This document shows positions 8,983 through 16,434 of a stretch of DNA of 64,000 bases, one piece after another. Each line of letters starts with the position of its first letter. Position 1 is the stretch's first letter. This DNA comes from Candidatus Cloacimonetes bacterium 4572_55 (GTDB lineage: Bacteria; 4572-55), in assembly GCA_002084765.1 (NCBI GenBank), contig NBMB01000002.1:1-64000 (forward strand). The letters run 5' to 3'. The translations under genes were made by a program, and so were the position numbers. The notes beneath the pieces are model-generated. The model was not told where the DNA came from and did not search any database. It worked only from the letters and a program-made list of their open reading frames with translations.

Positions 8983-9861
8983 TCAGCTCATATCGTCGGA
9001 TGCGTGAAACGTGTCGTCTGTCCAATCCAAAATCGCCTGGATAATCGAGTTATGGGGACGGTTGGCGGTAAAGATGTGATTCGTCCCCGGGATTTCGATC
9101 AGCCGAATATTGGACGGAGTTTTTATCCCGAATAGTACCTGGCGGATTTCATCATAAAAAATCGCATTTGGTTTCCCTTTTGCCATGATGAAAATCATCG
9201 GCGTTTCCTTACGATTCAACGCTTTTAATGTGGATAATAAGCGGTGATCCGTCTGAGAGGGAAGCAATAATTTGCCGAATAGATTCACAAATGCCGCCCT
9301 GATCCCCCCGGGTACGCGGGCGGACGCCTTGCTGTGACCGGTCAAAAAACGTAGCGTAGCCGCGCGATCAAACAGTTTTCGCCAGGATCGAGGAGGGTCG
9401 ATATTCACATTCTCCAGATAAAATTCCGGCTCCAGCGCGACGACCCCAGCGATATTTTCTGCGTCTTGATGCGCGATATTACAGGCGATGATTGATCCGC
9501 CGCATAAGCCGCACAACACAATTTTTGCGCCTGGATGCCGCTTGATGATTTCTTTTGTGAGACTAAGAGCAGGTTCGTCCTGGAATCCCAGATGGACCAA
9601 ACGAAAGATATCTCGCTCTTTTTCCGGAAGTTGTCCGGGAGAATCTCCGAACCCGGGGAGATCGAAACGATAGGTCGGATAGCCAGCACCCGCCAGTCGA
9701 TCCGCTATCCGCACGCTGAGACCCGCGTGACCTTCTCTCGGCACATGACCCGCGTTAAAGATTAAAACCACATAAGATTCAGCGTGGCTCATCTTCTTTC
9801 TGGAGTGGTACACGCCGATAAATTCGAATGAATCTCGCTCAACTCGGATAACTTTCCGCAT
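8983..9861 (-). CDS. Alpha/beta hydrolase with Cys nucleophile, exosortase-hydrolase-1-like
   Basis: A 292-residue alpha/beta-hydrolase fold protein without a signal peptide. The early strand has VVLIFNAGHVPREGHAG, followed by YPTYRFDLPGFGDSPG. The nucleophile elbow is GLCGG (118-122), so the usual Ser is Cys120; the likely catalytic His is His262 (GTNHIF). Cys in this elbow is a trait I recall for hydrolase 1 of exosortase loci. It lies 27 bases after a second hydrolase gene with Arg at the same position, which overlaps an acyl carrier protein gene. The three form a probable operon. An acyl-thioester substrate held on the carrier protein is a reasonable inference; no exosortase is in the window. 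Confidence 0.78.
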   Translation of the reverse strand: MRKVIRVERDSFEFIGVYHSRKKMSHAESYVVLIFNAGHVPREGHAGLSVRIADRLAGAGYPTYRFDLPGFGDSPGQLPEKERDIFRLVHLGFQDEPALSLTKEIIKRHPGAKIVLCGLCGGSIIACNIAHQDAENIAGVVALEPEFYLENVNIDPPRSWRKLFDRAATLRFLTGHSKASARVPGGIRAAFVNLFGKLLLPSQTDHRLLSTLKALNRKETPMIFIMAKGKPNAIFYDEIRQVLFGIKTPSNIRLIEIPGTNHIFTANRPHNSIIQAILDWTDDTFHASDDMS

Positions 9862-9880
9862 GGAGTTTTCTCTTCCCTAA

Positions 9881-9900
9881 TTCGCAGATTACGCAGATTT
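9881..9900 (-). repeat. AATCTGCG repeat inside the hydrolase operon; forms a stop codon
   Basis: On the minus strand it reads AAATCTGCGTAATCTGCGAA. Its first unit supplies the last codons (Lys-Ser-Ala) and TAA stop of the upstream hydrolase gene. It is sense to the downstream hydrolase gene. Confidence 0.8.
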
Positions 9901-10782
9901 GTGTTTTATAAAATCAATGCTTTGCTGGAACAGATCGGTCAAATCAGGCAAAATAACCGATCCGCTGATCCAAAATGGAGCGGTGGGCAGTGGAATATAT
10001 TGATAATGCGCATCATTTTTCGCTTTCTTACCAGCGGATTTGAGATAAATCGCCTGCCAGGGACGCGCTTCCTTTTGAGAAGGAACAGATAACAAGAGCT
10101 TTTCGGATTCCTCCCAGAGCCGCTGCGTCCATAAAAATCCCTCGACGTCGATAGTCCCACCGGATTTCATCTCCGCTACGTATTCACTGCGATTTTTGCG
10201 CTGTCCCGTGATTTTTTCCGTAAGATTCGTGATGATCTTGCGCCGTAAGACCTCCAATAAAGCGTTCGTCCCGCTCTTCGGAGGTCCCCACAGCAACAAT
10301 CTGTCTCCAACACCCTCTGCAAAAAGTTGTGACGCGATCAGCGCGCCGAATCGAATTCCCATTAGAGTTAACGGCGCGCTTCCGTCTCCAGAAAAATGAT
10401 TCGCGCACAATCGAGCGTCTGCAAGCCATTCCACAGGCGACATTTGTCTGAAATCACCGCTACTTTCTCCCACTCCACGATAGTCAAAATGAAACGATTC
10501 CACGCCAGAAGCCGCCAGAGCTCGCGCCCATCGAATCCAAACGGTATAAGAGATAAGGCGCTCAAAACCGAATGGTCCGATCAAAAGCGCTTTTGCCGAC
10601 GGCTTCCCTGGACTTGGATGACGCCCATAATATATCTGCTCGCCCTCAAGATCAAGAAATCCGAACTCTTCCTTGACTGGAGGGCGCAGTGGGATCATCT
10701 CCACAGATGAGAATCGATCGTGATATGACACCCGCGTCTCCTCGCCTATCTGGCTGCTATTTACGCTCAAGATAGTTGACAA
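9889..10782 (-). CDS. Alpha/beta hydrolase-like protein with Arg at nucleophile position, exosortase-hydrolase-2-like
   Basis: A 297-residue alpha/beta-hydrolase fold protein with KALLIGPFGFE, then FHFDYRGVGESSGD, a typical strand-turn. The nucleophile elbow reads GIRFG (142-146) with Arg144 instead of Ser or Cys, so it is probably not a classical hydrolase. Exosortase-associated hydrolase 2 proteins, as I recall them, carry a GLRLG-type elbow, which fits well. Its first 26 bases overlap the end of the acyl carrier protein gene, a sign of translational coupling. The final Lys-Ser-Ala-stop comes from a dispersed repeat (9881-9900), so the native C-terminus may have been replaced. Possible role: acyl transfer or binding together with the carrier protein. 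Confidence 0.72.
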   Translation of the reverse strand: MSTILSVNSSQIGEETRVSYHDRFSSVEMIPLRPPVKEEFGFLDLEGEQIYYGRHPSPGKPSAKALLIGPFGFERLISYTVWIRWARALAASGVESFHFDYRGVGESSGDFRQMSPVEWLADARLCANHFSGDGSAPLTLMGIRFGALIASQLFAEGVGDRLLLWGPPKSGTNALLEVLRRKIITNLTEKITGQRKNRSEYVAEMKSGGTIDVEGFLWTQRLWEESEKLLLSVPSQKEARPWQAIYLKSAGKKAKNDAHYQYIPLPTAPFWISGSVILPDLTDLFQQSIDFIKHKSA

Positions 10783-11002
10783 TAGACGTGACAGAGTCCA
10801 GATTTTCGATGATAATCTCGTCGTCTTCGACTGTTATATCGTAATTATCTTCAAGAAACTCGATCAATTCCAGTACGCGAGTCGATTCCATTATTCCCTT
10901 GTCCAGAAAAGAATCGCTATCTTTAAATTTTTTAGAAGAATCACCAAAAAGAAAATTTGTTACGATAAAATCCCGGATCTCTTGTGATGTTTCCAAAGCC
11001 AT
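10757..11002 (-). CDS. Acyl carrier protein-like protein
   Basis: An 81-residue acidic protein predicted to be a four-helix carrier. The phosphopantetheine site is in DKGIMESTRVLELIEFLE: Ser40 sits at the start of helix II as in canonical DSL motifs, but the preceding residue is Glu and the following one Thr, so the motif is divergent. The rest (DNYDITVEDDEIIIENLDSVTSIVNYLE) is typical for carrier proteins. It overlaps the next hydrolase gene by 26 bases and heads the three-gene minus-strand cluster. It is distinct from a fatty-acid AcpP and resembles stand-alone carrier proteins of PEP-CTERM/exosortase or peptidic pathways. Confidence 0.82.
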   Translation of the reverse strand: MALETSQEIRDFIVTNFLFGDSSKKFKDSDSFLDKGIMESTRVLELIEFLEDNYDITVEDDEIIIENLDSVTSIVNYLERK

Positions 11003-11362
11003 GATATTCCGTTCTCCAAAATTTACCCAAATCGGACAAATCCAATTCAGTACTTGATTCCTGCTTCACAGACGACCATCAAGGTTATATCCACAGGAGA
11101 TGATTTCCGTCGAACTGACGGTATAATTGTTGAGATTAAGCACCGATTCTAAATCACATAAGTTATTATTAAAAATAAAGTTGTATAATTTATAATTTTT
11201 TACTAACCCACCCATATTCTGAAATTCAAAGCCAATCGTTTGATCGTCTTTCTGATAAAATAATACATATATTTGGATAGTCAAGGGCATATTTTAAGCA
11301 ATCCAAAAATTATATTTATTATTGCAGATTAATAGATGATAAATAAAGAGTTATATTGAATA

Positions 11363-11396
11363 AAACCCTAAAGTTCTTCGAAGACCCTTAGGGTTT
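11363..11396. repeat. Imperfect inverted repeat related to the palindrome at 3722
   Basis: The outer arms AAACCCTAA and TTAGGGTTT match the 3722-3753 palindrome; the inner arm has two mismatches (AGTTCTT against AAGACCC). Here it lies in a divergent spacer, so a termination role is less obvious. Confidence 0.6.
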
Positions 11397-11479
11397 CCGC
11401 AGGTCAGGTCAATAAAAAAAACGTTTGCAAGGCTAAATGAGAATGAGGCACCGCACTCGAAAACAAAAAAGAAATTATC

Positions 11480-11508
11480 TTGACAACAACAGAATAATTC
11501 ATTAATTT
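11480..11508 (+). promoter_or_regulatory. Sigma-70-type promoter for small lipoprotein gene
   Basis: TTGACA at 11480-11485, a 17-base spacer and TAATTT at 11503-11508 lie about 80 bases before the ATG at 11591. Confidence 0.5.
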
Positions 11509-11590
11509 TATTTCTGCTGTCATCGTCAGCGATATGCCTTAATTATTATCGATTTTGTTTACAATTGAAAAATTAAGAAAGAGGTCGTTC

Positions 11591-11959
11591 ATGTTTAGAA
11601 AATTTATGTCTACTCGACAGTTAAAATATTTCTGTCTGACATCTTTGATTCTGTTGATCTTCACATTCAACTGCACGCAAGAGGGACAAAACAAATTCGG
11701 TCGGAGTGTCAGAAATTGGACGGGCAACAACGGAGTATTGGAGATATATTCTGGCGGTGAATTGATGATGCGCTTTATTCAAATCGACAAAATCAGCACC
11801 GCTTACGGAACCGAGGATAATAAGCCCAGACCTTACCGGTACGGATATGGATATGTAGATGTCAATCGCAATCTCCAAGTGGACCCGAGCGAAAAGAAAG
11901 TCTATTTTGAATTTAGCGATTACTCGACAAGTTATATATTCTACGAAAATTACAAATAA
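11591..11959 (+). CDS. Small putative lipoprotein, function unknown
   Basis: A 122-residue protein. The ATG at 11591 is preferred to the earlier 11555 start because AGAAAGAGG lies just upstream and the shorter form begins with a proper signal sequence. The hydrophobic stretch (FCLTSLILLIFTFNC) ends in a Cys that is likely lipidated, although the lipobox is not canonical. The mature part is hydrophilic with many aromatic and charged residues and a DVNRNLQVDPSEKKVYFEF segment. I see no family match. It stands alone between divergent and downstream genes. Confidence 0.6.
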   Translation: MFRKFMSTRQLKYFCLTSLILLIFTFNCTQEGQNKFGRSVRNWTGNNGVLEIYSGGELMMRFIQIDKISTAYGTEDNKPRPYRYGYGYVDVNRNLQVDPSEKKVYFEFSDYSTSYIFYENYK

Positions 11960-12085
11960 AACGCTCTTCGCAACGTGCACTGAATTCCCGCCTATTCGCT
12001 GTCACAAAGAGCTTTTGGTTTTTCATTGACAAATTGGAGACAAATTGGACTTATAAAGAAGAAGTTCTAATAAGGAGAGCTGTTA

Positions 12086-13804
12086 ATGCTGAAAGCAGGT
12101 TTGAATAAGAAATTTTTTGACAACGTTCAGGAAGAACTACACCTGGACGACCATTGCGAGCAACTTTTTCTTATACTTGTCCGCTATTTACATCTCCCAG
12201 TGGACCAGCTTCGCCAATTCTACGAGCGCACCTCTCATGTAATGGTTGAGAAAGCCAATATGATCCGCTATACCCGCTCGTGGGAACATTGTATTTTTAC
12301 GTTCCAGGGTAAGATCGAGCTAAAAGAGGGAGTTCAAGACGGATATCTGCAATTTGCTTCGCCAAATTACGGTGAAGCTGTCGATAAAATGATCAGGAAT
12401 GACAAGCAAGGTCTGAGCGTTTTCAATTTATTAATGCAAGTCATGACGAATTCGCGTAAAGTTGTGGGATCGGAATACCTCGCGTTTTCCATTGCGGAAA
12501 ATTATAAAACGTTTCCCAATCAAGGGCGGATTATTCTGGGCAGATTGGTAAAATCGAACGAAGAAAATATTCGGATCAGCGTTGCGAAAGCCATCCGCGA
12601 TTATTTCACAAACATACCGCGAAAGACGAGCGAATCCCTACTTTATGCCTTATCAAAAGATAAAAACCCATCGGTCATAAACGAAACATTGTCTACCATT
12701 GCCATTAATTTCGATCAACTTTCCGACAAAGTTAAGAAAGTAATAGGAAAAATAGCAAAAGATTCTGAAATCGAGATAAGGGCGACCGTGGCGGGTCCCT
12801 TAGTTCGCTATCATTCTAAACTTTCAGAGAAAGTTCAGAACCTATTCGAGGAGTTGCTCGACGATGTGGATATGGATGTTCGGGAGAGGGCAGCCATTGC
12901 AATCATGGACAACTATTCCTATTTACCGAAGGAAAAATCGACTCGATTTATGCTAAAGTTGGCAAAAGATGACGAGTCCAATGTGCGTCAATGGATTGCG
13001 CATGGTATTGTGCAGAATTATTCTGAGTTGGGTCCAGAATTGCAGCCATTGCTAAATGAATTTTCGGTGGATAAAGATGTGGGCGTACGAGGCAATTTGG
13101 CAAAAGCGATTGTCTCCAACTTCAACAACCTGCCACATGATGCGCAGATTCTGCTGAAAGGGCTTGCTCTGGACGACGAATGGTTTGTCCGGCGGACAAT
13201 TGCCACTGCCATCATCGAAAATTATGAGGATTCCCCTCTGCATGTCAGGCGATTGCTCAAGGTATTTGCAAAGGATAAATACAACGACGCTCGCGGTTGG
13301 TTATCAAGTGCCATTGCATCCCACTTCAATGAGTTAGGGGAAGATATCCAGAAGCAACTTCTTACGTTGGCAGAGGACAAATCGTCGGTGGTGCGCGGTT
13401 GGGTTGCCTGCGCTGTGATCAGCAACTATCACTCTTTACCCAGTGACTACCGAGCCTTACTTTCCCAATTGGCAAAAGATTCGGACGCTAATGTGCGAGC
13501 CAGTCTCACCTCGGAAATCGGCTTAAGCATGGCTGAGTTTCCGCTGGAAGTCACCGAACTGATCCTGCAACTTTCGAAAGACCCGGAATCCCAGGTCAGA
13601 GTCAGAATGCCGGATGTCGTGACCCGAAACTATCCCAATCTGCCGGAAGAAGTGCATCGTTGTTTATATGACTTGGCTCAAGATTCCTCTTTGGATATAC
13701 GCAGAAAAGTCGCGTATTCCACATTTTCCTGGCTGAGTAAGGTGCCAGAAAAAGCAAGACAAGAGATTCTGGATATTATCAAGGAAAAACAAGGCAAAAA
13801 ATAA
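12086..13804 (+). CDS. HEAT-repeat protein
   Basis: A 572-residue protein made almost wholly of HEAT or leucine-rich-variant repeats of about 24-38 residues. They are recognisable by the recurring pattern of Leu, KD or DD, then VR, and Ala-Ile helices (LAKDDESNVRQWIAHGIVQNY, LALDDEWFVRRTIATAIIENY, LAKDSDANVRASLTSEIG). The first 110 residues are not repetitive and may be a separate domain. No signal peptide is seen. Such alpha-solenoids act as protein- or nucleic-acid-binding scaffolds; DNA-glycosylase AlkD is a distant structural relative, but no catalytic motif can be assigned. AAGGAG precedes the ATG. A rho-independent terminator follows at 13843-13868. Confidence 0.8.
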   Translation: MLKAGLNKKFFDNVQEELHLDDHCEQLFLILVRYLHLPVDQLRQFYERTSHVMVEKANMIRYTRSWEHCIFTFQGKIELKEGVQDGYLQFASPNYGEAVDKMIRNDKQGLSVFNLLMQVMTNSRKVVGSEYLAFSIAENYKTFPNQGRIILGRLVKSNEENIRISVAKAIRDYFTNIPRKTSESLLYALSKDKNPSVINETLSTIAINFDQLSDKVKKVIGKIAKDSEIEIRATVAGPLVRYHSKLSEKVQNLFEELLDDVDMDVRERAAIAIMDNYSYLPKEKSTRFMLKLAKDDESNVRQWIAHGIVQNYSELGPELQPLLNEFSVDKDVGVRGNLAKAIVSNFNNLPHDAQILLKGLALDDEWFVRRTIATAIIENYEDSPLHVRRLLKVFAKDKYNDARGWLSSAIASHFNELGEDIQKQLLTLAEDKSSVVRGWVACAVISNYHSLPSDYRALLSQLAKDSDANVRASLTSEIGLSMAEFPLEVTELILQLSKDPESQVRVRMPDVVTRNYPNLPEEVHRCLYDLAQDSSLDIRRKVAYSTFSWLSKVPEKARQEILDIIKEKQGKK

Positions 13805-13842
13805 TCCAATAAGCTCGCCTGAATTCTTGAATCCAAAATTAT

Positions 13843-13868
13843 GGGGACTTGAAGAGTCCCCTTTTTTT
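13843..13868 (+). terminator. Rho-independent terminator after HEAT-repeat gene
   Basis: A seven-base-pair stem (GGGGACT / AGTCCCC) with a short loop is followed by seven Ts, 39 bases after the stop codon. Confidence 0.85.
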
Positions 13869-13898
13869 CTGATATTTAACAAGATCCAATAAATTAAG

Positions 13899-14594
13899 AT
13901 GAACCAAAATCATCCACATACACTGATCAATTACTTATCAAAATTTATAACAGAACATAAAAAACGCCGATTTGAAGAGGTTCTTCGCTACCGAACCCGA
14001 TATATGACGGTTGTGCTGGAGGATATTTATCAGCCGCACAACGCCAGCGCAGTGGTTCGATCCTGCGACTGTTTTGGGGTTCAGGACCTGCATATTATCG
14101 AGAACCGAAACCAGTATCGCATCAACCCCGACGTGACATTAGGCTCCTCAAAATGGGTGAATCTGTTCCGTTATAACCATCCGGGACAAAAAAATACCGA
14201 GGTCTGCCTGTCACAGCTTCGCTCTCATGGCTACCGATTGATCGCCACCACCCCCCATCGCGATGATTATTCTCCAGACGCGCTCCCGATAGATGGAAAA
14301 TTTGCTCTGCTGTTCGGTACAGAAGAGACCGGTTTGACAAAATCGGCTTTGGACATGGCAGACGAATACGTAAGAATTCCCATGGTCGGCTTTACCGAAA
14401 GTTTTAATATTTCCGTCAGCGCGGCAATCATCCTCTATCAACTCACGACAAAATTATGGTGCTCCGAATATGATTGGCGTCTGACCGAACCGGAAAGAGA
14501 AGAAATCCGGTTACAGTGGGTTCGACAAATTTTGAAAAAACGTATTGAGACGCTGGAGCAAGAGTTTTTTAAAATTTATAAATCAGAGAATTAA
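13899..14594 (+). CDS. trmH: tRNA (guanosine-2'-O-)-methyltransferase TrmH
   Basis: SPOUT-class enzyme that methylates the 2'-OH of G18 in the tRNA D-loop using S-adenosylmethionine. The three SpoU motifs are present: NASAVVRSCDCFG (about 49-61), LFGTEETGLTKSAL (about 140-153), and IPMVGFTESFNISVSAAI (about 165-182) with the trefoil-knot binding loop. The N-terminal RTRYMTVVLEDIYQPHN segment and the basic C-terminal tail are TrmH-like and match FCB-group orthologs. The length of 231 residues is usual. No clear Shine-Dalgarno is seen. folP starts 34 bases downstream. Confidence 0.92.
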   Translation: MNQNHPHTLINYLSKFITEHKKRRFEEVLRYRTRYMTVVLEDIYQPHNASAVVRSCDCFGVQDLHIIENRNQYRINPDVTLGSSKWVNLFRYNHPGQKNTEVCLSQLRSHGYRLIATTPHRDDYSPDALPIDGKFALLFGTEETGLTKSALDMADEYVRIPMVGFTESFNISVSAAIILYQLTTKLWCSEYDWRLTEPEREEIRLQWVRQILKKRIETLEQEFFKIYKSEN

Positions 14595-14628
14595 TCAAAA
14601 ATCTGAAATAAATAAATAGCGGAACTAA

Positions 14629-15486
14629 ATGGAACATAAAAAAGATTATCGGATTCCATGGCGTAACGGCGTGCTGAATCTGTCGGCGAGAACCCATATC
14701 ATGGGGATTATCAATCTGACGCCCGACTCTTTTTCTGACGGCGGGAAATATCTCGATGCCAACCGAGCTGTGGACCACGCCTGGAAACTGGTCGAGGATG
14801 GAGCGGATATTCTTGATTTTGGCGGAGAATCCACTCGTCCTGGGTCAGAACCGGTCTCTTTGGATGAGGAATCTCGCCGTGTTCTGCCGGTGATAGAAGC
14901 GGTTATCGATCAAATATCCGCGCCTGTCTCTATCGACACGTACAAATCGCAGATCGCTCGGAGGGCTTTGGATATCGGCTGCGATATAGTCAACGATATC
15001 AGCGGGTTGCGTTTTGATAAAGATATGGCGGGAGTTATTGCCGAACGAGACGCCGCGTGCGTCCTGATGCACATCAAAGGAACGCCCCGAGATATGCAGC
15101 GCAACCCCGTATACAACGACGTTATGAAGGAGATCAGCGATTATCTGCAAGAGAGTATTCGGCTGGCGGAAGAAGGCGGAATCGATCCGAAAAAGATTAT
15201 TGTGGACCCCGGTATTGGGTTTGGCAAAAGAATGGAAGATAATATCAACATCCATCGGAACTTGAGAAAATTAAATCAATTGAACAAACCGATTCTGTTC
15301 GGGTCTTCTCGTAAGTCTTTTCTGGGACAAATTCTTGATCTGCCGGTGGATCAGCGCATGGAAGGCACAATCGCTTCAGTCGCGGTCGCGGTGATAAACG
15401 GCGCACATATTGTCCGGGTGCATGACACGCTGCCAATCAAGCGGGCAATAAGAACGATTGATGCTCTGATCGGCAAAAGTGCTTGA
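14629..15486 (+). CDS. folP: Dihydropteroate synthase
   Basis: Joins p-aminobenzoate to hydroxymethyl-dihydropterin pyrophosphate in folate synthesis. The 285-residue TIM barrel contains the two DHPS signatures, GIINLTPDSFSDGGKY (about 25-40) and DFGGESTRPGSEPV (about 63-76), plus SIDTYKSQIA, VNDISG, IIVDPGIGFGK and LFGSSRKSFLG, all complete. It lies between trmH and cdaA; the folP-cdaA order is a recurring arrangement in Bacteroidetes-like genomes. An overlapping transcript with cdaA (97-base gap) is likely. Confidence 0.96.
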   Translation: MEHKKDYRIPWRNGVLNLSARTHIMGIINLTPDSFSDGGKYLDANRAVDHAWKLVEDGADILDFGGESTRPGSEPVSLDEESRRVLPVIEAVIDQISAPVSIDTYKSQIARRALDIGCDIVNDISGLRFDKDMAGVIAERDAACVLMHIKGTPRDMQRNPVYNDVMKEISDYLQESIRLAEEGGIDPKKIIVDPGIGFGKRMEDNINIHRNLRKLNQLNKPILFGSSRKSFLGQILDLPVDQRMEGTIASVAVAVINGAHIVRVHDTLPIKRAIRTIDALIGKSA

Positions 15487-15583
15487 TAGGTTTGACAAGT
15501 CGTTTTTTTTAGCGTCCGATCGTCCGTCATTATTTTAAAATTTTAAGACAAACTACAACCCTCAATCTATTGTCAGGGTCTTT

Positions 15584-16354
15584 ATGAACGTACCGACTGC
15601 ATCCGATTTTTTCTTCTTCGAATTGAGAGCAATTGACGCTGTTGACATTCTCATTGTCAGTTTTTTGTTCTATAAACTATACATCCTTATTCGAGGATCA
15701 AAAGCCTTCCAGATGGCATTCGGGCTATTGGTGATCATTTTAGCCTCTTTTGCCGCTGATTTGCTTAAAATGAACGCCCTATCATGGATCATATCCGCTG
15801 TCAAAGCGGCCTGGGTCGTCACTTTTGTCATTTTGTTCCAGCCAGAATTGCGCGGAGCCTTGGCGTCTATGGGTCGAGGAAGATTGGCGAGCTTTTTTTC
15901 CAGAACCGAAGTGAAACAGGAAAAAGTCAGTGAAATTATGAGCGCGGTGAAAGAGATGTCGGCTCATCGGATCGGTGCTTTGATTGTGTTTCTCCGTGAA
16001 AGCGAGCTTGATGATTTTATCACTTCCGGGAAACGGATCAACGCAGAGGTTACATCCGAATTGCTGGTGACGATTTTTATACCCAAAACACCCCTGCACG
16101 ACGGTGCTCTGTTGATCAAAAAAGACAAAATTTTAGCCGCTGGAGTGATTTTGCCGCTTTCTAAAAATACCAATCTTCCGAAAGAATTGGGAACGCGTCA
16201 TCGAGCGGGAATCGGCTTGACAGAAGAAAGGGACTCCGTGGTGATTATTGTCTCCGAAGAGACCGGCAAGGTTTCCCTGGTCGTGGATGGAGAGATTAAT
16301 CGCAAAATGACTTTGGACGAGTTGGAAAAGAGAGTCAAAGAATTGCTTTCGTGA
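15584..16354 (+). CDS. cdaA: Diadenylate cyclase (c-di-AMP synthase), CdaA type
   Basis: Makes cyclic di-AMP from two ATP. The 256-residue protein has N-terminal hydrophobic helices (about 20-88) of the CdaA/DacA class, then a DAC domain with the catalytic DGA (173-175, LHDGALLI) and RHR (205-207, GTRHRAGIG) motifs intact. It follows folP. The cdaR/ybbR and glmM partners known from Firmicutes are absent. c-di-AMP often controls K+ channels; a K+ channel with RCK domain is at 27424-28470, but a link is only a suggestion. Confidence 0.95.
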   Translation: MNVPTASDFFFFELRAIDAVDILIVSFLFYKLYILIRGSKAFQMAFGLLVIILASFAADLLKMNALSWIISAVKAAWVVTFVILFQPELRGALASMGRGRLASFFSRTEVKQEKVSEIMSAVKEMSAHRIGALIVFLRESELDDFITSGKRINAEVTSELLVTIFIPKTPLHDGALLIKKDKILAAGVILPLSKNTNLPKELGTRHRAGIGLTEERDSVVIIVSEETGKVSLVVDGEINRKMTLDELEKRVKELLS

Positions 16355-16434
16355 CATGTCTGTTCTGTTTCGTTTGGGTTAATAAATATAAATATTATTT
16401 AGATTTTTAAAATATTAATTGTTGGAGAATGCTA

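Larger units (their letters stand above)
11003..11590. other. AT-rich divergent intergenic region
   Basis: The spacer separates the carrier-protein operon (minus) from a small lipoprotein gene (plus). Bases 11066-11290 hold a 74-codon minus frame without a ribosome binding site that I do not accept. Bases 11363-11396 hold an imperfect copy of the CCCTTAGGG palindrome. A promoter for the plus gene is visible at 11480-11508. Confidence 0.5.

Noticed and set aside
8983-11002. Complete exosortase/PEP-CTERM locus
   Set aside because: No exosortase, acyl-ligase, decarboxylase or PEP-CTERM protein is present.
11066-11290. 74-codon minus-strand frame near the carrier protein gene
   Set aside because: No binding site, in AT-rich DNA where such frames occur by chance, no recognisable motif.
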